Shown piece by piece: positions 56,560-64,000 of a stretch of 64,000 bases of DNA (within the stretch, counting starts at the first letter, position 1; every line of letters starts with the position of its first letter). Source of the stretch: Montifringilla adamsi (taxonomy: Eukaryota > Chordata > Aves > Passeriformes > Passeridae); contig JAGGNK010012003.1 in NCBI GenBank assembly GCA_017590115.1, positions 3,363,041 through 3,427,040 of the forward strand, written 5' to 3'. The position numbers were made by a program, and so were the translations under genes. The notes beneath the pieces were generated by a model. The model was not told the DNA's origin and did no database searches. It saw only the letters and a list, made by a program, of their open reading frames with translations.

Positions 56560-56840
56560 CAGAAAATCATCTGCTCCCTTTGGAGAAGCCTTTCCAAGCT
56601 CTGGTGCAGCTGCCAGCCCACGGGGGACAGAGCGCGGCCGCCACGGCGGCTCCTGACCCTGCCTGGAGCTGCAGAGCCCTGGCCTCTCTGGGTGTCCGTG
56701 CTGCTCCACTTAGGCTGGAATTTGCCTTCCCAACCTCTCAGCTCCTCCTTTTCCAGCCAGCCCCTCCGTGCTTTGCAGTTGGCAGCGGGGAGGGGGCGAG
56801 GGCCCCTCCCCAGGGGAGGCCGCGCGTCAGAGAGGGGAAG
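56560..56840. promoter_or_regulatory. Isolated CpG-rich patch, possible intronic promoter
   Basis: More than a dozen CpGs in under 300 bp, including a NotI-type octamer GCGGCCGC at 56634-56641, a GGGGAGGGGGCGAGGGCCCC run that would suit Sp1-family factors, and GCCGCGCGTC. The rest of the 16-kb intron is CpG-poor. Its place matches the intron in which human p75 CUX1 transcription begins. No initiator or TATA motif is asserted. Confidence 0.35.
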
Positions 56841-58300
56841 GAAAATGCTGGTAATTAATGAAGTGGAGTAATAAGTAATGAAATTAACAACAGTGGAATT
56901 TACAGAGCTAGACTGCTCAATGGCCATGGTTTCTCTCCCTAACTATATCCCCTTTTTAGCAACTCTCATGCTAACTGCTACTCTGTGAACTACCTGAGAA
57001 GCCTGAGGCGATAATGGTCAGGAAAGTTTCTTTTTTTTACACAGCTTAAAAAAAAATAAAAATCTTCATTTATCAATTCTGCTCTTTGAAAATAAAGATT
57101 TTAAGGATAAGCCATTACTGTGCCTGGCTCAGTGCTGCTGCAGAGCCACACTTGAACTCCTTGCTTGGGGATCTCACACTAAGGGGGAGTGAGTGTCAAG
57201 GACCCACATTCCCAAATTAACCACAGAAATAAAACCTAGCTGCAACCTGAGTGGGTAACCTCTCCAAAACAAATGCTACGAGTCCATAACTGCACTTAGG
57301 AGTGAATTAAATTTGCCTTCAGAATCCAGCACAGGTCTCCTCTTTGCTGTATTAACAGGAACATTGTAATTGAGTCACAAGGAGTGTCAGCCTAGAAAAC
57401 AGTGTTCACTCCCTGATTTTGTGTTTTATTTTAGCCCTTCTAAAAGCCCCTTTAGCCCTTTTCACAGCAAATATGTGACCACAGCGAGGTCAGAGTCGTC
57501 TTTTGCAAATTTAATCACTGGGTGGGTTCCATGGACAGAGAAGAATACAACCAGCAGAGGAATTTCTCCACAAATACTGACTATTTGCAAACATCACTGA
57601 TGGAAGAGGAGCAGGGCTGTGGGAGGCAGCCTGGGCAGGACAGGCCCCAGCAGGAAGCAGGAAGCAGGAATGCCCAGCTGATGGCCAGGAATCAGAGCCA
57701 GTGTTGTGTTCAGAATCAACTCGAGGCACTGACTTCATGCTGCATTCCCAGGTCTCAGCGAGGTGCCCTGACAGCCACTCTCCTGGTTTTATTGATACCA
57801 GAAAGGCTGCCAGGGAGCTTTTCATGGTCCAAATGTCAGGGAAGTGGCACAGAAGATGATCACACACGTTACAGACAGACTACAACAGCTGCCCTTATGA
57901 GGAGCCAGCTGATAGCCTATGGTTTGAAATCAACACAGCCACAGACAACTGCTCCTGAGCCCAATCCCAAACCACACAGAAAAAATGTGGAAACTTCACC
58001 AGGATGTGCCAGGGTGCTCCAGGGATAAGTATGAAGGTAACTCTTTGGCTGATGTAGTAGTTCAGCTCTGAACTTTAAAACCACATTTGTACCTAGCACA
58101 AAAGGCCACAACTTTCCCAAGTCCAAGACTCAGCAATTGGTCATTAAACACAAAACATCTCTGCAAGGAATTCCTGCAGTCGGCTGTCTGAGCCATGTGA
58201 TCTCCCTTCTCTTCCATTTCACAGACTACATTAACCACAAACATTTCATGTCATACATTTTTATTAACCTGGAATGCCAGCAAATGACTGCAAAACCATT

Positions 58301-58332
58301 CCTCTCTCTCTCTCTTTTTTTTTTTCTTTTTT
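58301..58332 (+). repeat. (CT)n-T tract
   Basis: Six to seven CT units followed by a T run broken by single C. Confidence 0.8.
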
Positions 58333-59984
58333 GATTCAACAACAAAAACCAGCTCCAATTTGGAAGGTCTGTCAGCATCACTGCACCAACCAATCACTGG
58401 TGACATCACAGTGAAAAGACTCAGCTCTCCCTGTGCTCATCCCAGCTGTGCTCTGGAGCACCATTGCATTGGGTGAGCTCTGCCCACCCAAACAAACCAG
58501 AACAACGCAAGGAAAGATGATAAAACACAGGGAGATGGGGGTAAGGGTTTCTCCTTTGGCACCACAAGGCTACTGAGCTGTTCCCAGGATTGTGTTCCTG
58601 AATTTGGGCTGCCAGCCTGAAACACGCTCTCTCCCTACTTTGTTTCTCCCAGAGCAGCCAACGTGACAGAATTCTCCTGGTATCAGGAAAATGGGAATAT
58701 CCACCCAGCACACAGTTAACTACCTGCCCACTCAGCAGCTTCTGTACTGGCCAATGTTACAGGAATCTGTATTACATAAATGAAAATACAGTGGACACCT
58801 GGCTCTGCCATCACACCCCGATCTCTCTGTTAATATCAGAACAACACAAAATCATCCTGAGGTTTTCCTGATTTGTGTCCCCAAGGGATGATAAGAAGTA
58901 ATCTCCCCGTTGTTGCAAATGCTTTATTTTGAAAAGAAAGCTTTTATGCATATTTCAGTTGATCTAAATACAGTAGATCTCGGGTTTTTAAATCACCAGA
59001 TAATACGCAATTATCTCAAGCTAGATTCTGATTTTGAAACAAGCTCTAATTAGCTCCCCATTTTATGCTGCTATAATCCTTTCTTCAACTCCTATGAGTG
59101 TTACTATTGCTAAGCAGCATGAGGTTAGGAATGATGGATGATACCCAGAAAGGAAGACAAACAAAAGGGAAATTCAAAATCCCCTGAGATCACCCGCAGC
59201 TGTATCGGCAAATGAAGATTTCCACATTAGGTCATAAGACGACCCTTACAGAAACACACACCAAAAAGGCACGTCTTCTTCCCACTGAGTATTTGCAAGC
59301 CTTTAATGTAGTATAGAGAGTGTGTATGTCCTTCACAGAGGATAAAGAAAAAAGTGAACGTAAAAATTCAGCTTTCCTGCGAGCAGCCACGGACGGAACC
59401 AACAGCACCAAAAAGGAAACTCTGTCTCAATCTCCTATAGATACGCAGCACAAACCCTCAAAATAAAACCAACTAATAAAAGCTGTGCACAGTACAAGTA
59501 TTTAGAGAAATATCTGAGCCTTCTCCTGGCACATGGCAACTGTTCAAACCCACCCCGGCTCCCATCAGCAGTAATGCAACTAAATAAGGGCCAAATTCAT
59601 CAGGAAAAAATGCTGATGCAGTTGGGTGACACTAATTCAACTTTTTTTTCCATGTGATTTGGTCCATGCTTTTGACACATAAATCATTAAAAAGGCAGAT
59701 TTACCCAGGGGCATTAGAGCATTTAGGTGGAAAGAAATACACAGAAGAAATGTTAGAAAAGGCACAGCAATACTATTTTTGACCACCTAGGGTACAGACA
59801 CCATTTTTGTGTAAAACATGTTCCCTAAAACTTGCACAAAATCACCAAGCCTTGAGGAAAACTCACAGCAAGAAAATACAGGCATATACCTGGCTGTCAT
59901 TTTGGTATAGGCTGTTTTTTATAAAATCCATTAATTGGGTTTCCAAAGAAGAAAACTAAGCTTGGCTTCCCTTTACTATCTCAA

Positions 59985-60015
59985 CATATATATAAATATA
60001 TAAAACATATATATG
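59985..60015. repeat. AT-rich (TA)n-like microsatellite
   Basis: ATATATATAAATATATAAAA followed by CATATATATG; alternating purine-pyrimidine with short interruptions. Confidence 0.7.
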
Positions 60016-60498
60016 TTTATCCATTCACTATATGAAACACTGATGGGCCCATCTTTCCACACGTGAAAATGGAAAATTACTGGACAAAAGGTGAGATTTT
60101 CATGAATGAGGTGTTAATCAAAACTTCATGATCTAGAAGTGTAACTAACTGGGCCAGAAATCCAGAAAATCTGGCTAGGTTGATAGAATAGAGCCAAATA
60201 GTAATGAAAATACTCCAGCTAATGAAAGTTTGAGTCGTTACTATGCATGTTGACACTCTGTACACTGAAGACCTTCTTGGCAAAGCACTCAGGAGCCACT
60301 GAGTGTATTAGTTTAATTTCACTTCTTTCCCTTCACGCATTCAACAAGTTCCCAGCCAATTATATTACATGGAAAAGGCTCCAGACCTCTCCTCGTTTCA
60401 AAATTGTTCTGATTAATTTCTGTTTTAAAATTACAAGTATGCAACCTTCTCTGCCTTGATTTTCCTGGGAAATGTCTCAGAAGACCAGAAAATTGGAG

Positions 60499-60530
60499 CT
60501 CTCTCTCTCTCTCTCTTTTTTTTTTTTCCT
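60499..60530 (+). repeat. (CT)n-T tract
   Basis: CT repeated about eight times, followed by a T run; similar in form to the tract at 58301. Confidence 0.8.
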
Positions 60531-63110
60531 CCCTGCCCTGGAGTGATGGATCTTTCACAAATGCATAATTATTATTACCTTTTCCAAACTGTTTGCTGCA
60601 TTTTTAATTACAGAACAGCTGCTAATAAAAGGAAATTACCAAACTGCCCTTCCTCATTCAAATAACTTGGTTTTTGCTCTTTTGTTCTGCCTGGTGTCAC
60701 AACCTTCCTTATTCCTTCAAACAGAGAAAGGCACCAAGAAAAGAACATTTTGTACAACAATTCTATTTTTAATCCTCTGAGAGGAGGTAGAAAAGGGCAC
60801 GAACCCATTTTCTCATTTGTAAGTCGGCTTTAAGGAATGAAGGAGGACAATCATCAATAACATGATTTTATTAGCTGATAGGAACGTGTCACCTCACAAA
60901 ATATTAGCTCAAGGGCAGGAACTGACAAACGACACTGGGAGTGTGGGAGGGAACAAAATATCCCAGCAGCAAAACTGAACTTCCTGAAGGAAATCACTTT
61001 CAGCTCCCAGCCATCCCCCCAGGAATCCAGAGGGTGGTTGGATTTTAATACTATGGGCTTGTCTTTCCATCTTTTATAATTAGAGCTAGTCATAAATATG
61101 AAGATTAGCAATAACAATGCAGCATTTCCCAGCTCCTCTGATTTCGAATTCCCCCTAAAATGGCTACAATTAATTACTCATATTTTCCACGCCGTCTCAG
61201 GCGTTTGTAACTGTGACACTCTTGCACGGCATTGATGCCGCAAAAAAAGTACTCAATGGCATGTTTTTAATGAACCATCACAGGAAATTTCCATGTTCCC
61301 TAAATGCTTGGCTATAAGTAACAATAGCCCTATGATTGCAAATAATTTTCTCCCATTTTGGTTCTGTTTTCATGGCTTGTTTTTACTGGGGGCATTTTTT
61401 TTTTCTTTCTTTTATGTATTTATTTTCAACTGTTCTCCTTAAGAAAAACGTGGACTGAATATCATCACGAATTTTCTTCTAGTAAAATCTTTTAGAATGC
61501 AAAACAGTTTCCCCAGTAGAGAGAAAAAAACACTTCAGCTGGGATATTTAGAGTAAAGCCAGCGAGCTGCAGAAAAAAGGAGTTTTTCAGAATAGCAGAG
61601 AGGTGAAAGAAGAGCGCAACCCTTCCCTGTCTGTGCCCTGAAATGCAGCAGTTCTCCAGCACAGGGCACTGGCTGTAAGCACAGAGCAGGGCACGGGTAT
61701 TTTTCTGGAGTGTTTTACGTCAGTGAAGCATTTCATTGGTAAGAGGCTGTGTGGGTAGAGTTTGGTATCCAACAGCAGGAACACAGCTGTTCTCTCCTGT
61801 CCCAGCCTCCCTCCTATCCTGTGACCATCTCTAAAGCCTTCAGCCACTCACTTCCCTGACACTCAGCTTTGCTGCATCTGCTTTTTTATTTATTTTTATT
61901 TTTTGAAAATGAAAAAAAGAAAAAATAAGGTCAGCTGGGAATGTTTAATGAAGCTTGAAACAGACGTAACGTGGTCTGTTCCCCACCTTTGGATTAACAA
62001 AGCAGATTTTGTGCAAAGGAGAGTGGAAAAAAACCTACCAGCAAGTGAGGCAGCTGGAGTATGTGGATCACATTACAAACCAAGGGCTTGTTTTACAGCC
62101 ATTGTCACATGTCACATTGATAAGCTGAACTATGGCAAAAAAAACCCCTTACAGAGCCAATGATCTCTCAGATCAGACAGAGTCTCTTTACCTAATATAT
62201 GCAGCTAAATATGTGTGCTCCCTACATCTGCCATAGCAACAAGGAGAGAAAGAGGAATTAACTGCATTAATAAAAAAAACTGAAGGGACTCCTGTATGAT
62301 ACAACAAAATGTGAGAAACCTCTCAGCATCAAAGCAAACGCAACAAAAGCACAGAGAATTATTTCAGAGCAAATCATTGAAACCAGCTGATTACCTGAGC
62401 TTGCACATCCCTGCTGTAGGGAATCCTGTAATGATGTCACAGAGTGAAGGACTAGATAAGAGAGGAGAGGAAAATCAGGGAACAATAAAAGGAGATGCCA
62501 AACCACAAACTAAACAGTAAGCAGGCTCAACAAATAGCACAGTGCTGATCTCGGCAAGGGCTCGCTGCTCAGTTAACTCATGGCACAGAAAGGTGCACCC
62601 AGGCCAGGCTCCAGCCTGGCTTTTCTGTGTCAATAGGTACTAGGGGAAGAGACATCCACAACAGAAGTGTCATTGCAAGCCAGCATTCCCCCTTTAAAGC
62701 TCAGTTTTCCAGCTCACCTCCTGAGACAGCAATCGATATTCTCCCTGGAACAATCCAAATCCCCTGTGCAACCCTAGGAAACAGCGCACAACATTTTCCA
62801 GCTCTTTGGCCAAAATTTTTGGGATTGTGTGTCATATTCATGCCTAGATAGTATCACCCTAATGAGGAACTTGATAACTGCTGCTTATCAATTACACATA
62901 AACATTCATAAACATTCCCAGCACGTTCTCTTAGGGACTGGCCGGGCTGCCAGGGTGGGATGGTGCCACTTCCATAACACCTGGACCAGCACTAGTGCAA
63001 GGCTGGCTTACTGCAAATTTAAAAAAAAAAATACAGAAAATAGAAAAAGAAAAAAAAAAAAACCAAAAGCCTCTCCTCCTCCTCAACTCAAACAACATAG
63101 CGGAATTTTA

Positions 63111-64000
<890 letters not shown>

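Overview
The window comes from a bird, or at least a sauropsid. It carries at least thirteen CR1 LINE 3' fragments in both orientations, and GC-rich intergenic DNA alternates with AT-rich, conserved-looking introns. All coding sequence I can support lies on the minus strand and belongs to one locus, CUX1 (cut-like homeobox 1). This locus makes two unrelated proteins by alternative terminal exons: the nuclear transcription factor CUX1/CDP and the Golgi membrane coiled-coil protein CASP. The CASP exons separate it from CUX2, which has none.

Transcription runs from high to low coordinates. From 64000 down to 32028 are the last five CUX1 exons. They encode the second half of cut repeat 2 (63116-63281), a linker plus the first part of cut repeat 3 (46817-47119), the rest of cut repeat 3 (42356-42544), most of the homeodomain (37355-37619), and the homeodomain end plus the serine/alanine-rich C-terminus (32028-32730). 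Splice phases join without a break into 542 codons (541 aa plus stop). An unusually long 3' UTR of about 10.8 kb follows, to about 21210. The 16-kb intron 47120-63115 corresponds to human intron 20, where an alternative promoter for the short p75 form is known; it holds a small isolated CpG-rich patch here.

From 21210 to 12433 is intronic DNA seen only by the CASP transcript. From 12432 to 2785 are nine small exons matching the nine CASP-specific exons of human CUX1 (25-33). They join in frame into 259 aa: coiled coil, the conserved segment before the membrane, one C-terminal membrane span and a short lumenal tail. The CASP 3' UTR runs to a canonical AATAAA at 1446-1451. The CASP transcript therefore splices over the whole CUX1 3' end. 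The choice between polyadenylating near 21.2 kb and splicing on to 12432 decides whether the cell makes a DNA-binding protein or a Golgi protein. Positions 1-1424 look intergenic and hold nothing I can name.

Non-coding content includes CR1 fragments, a 29-bp minisatellite (7 units), a 560-bp AT-rich block of ATT/AAT type, several simple repeats, a mirror polypyrimidine tract, and a few intronic stretches that look like regulatory elements because of homeodomain and POU octamer motifs. No RNA gene, CRISPR array, complete transposon or second protein-coding gene was found.
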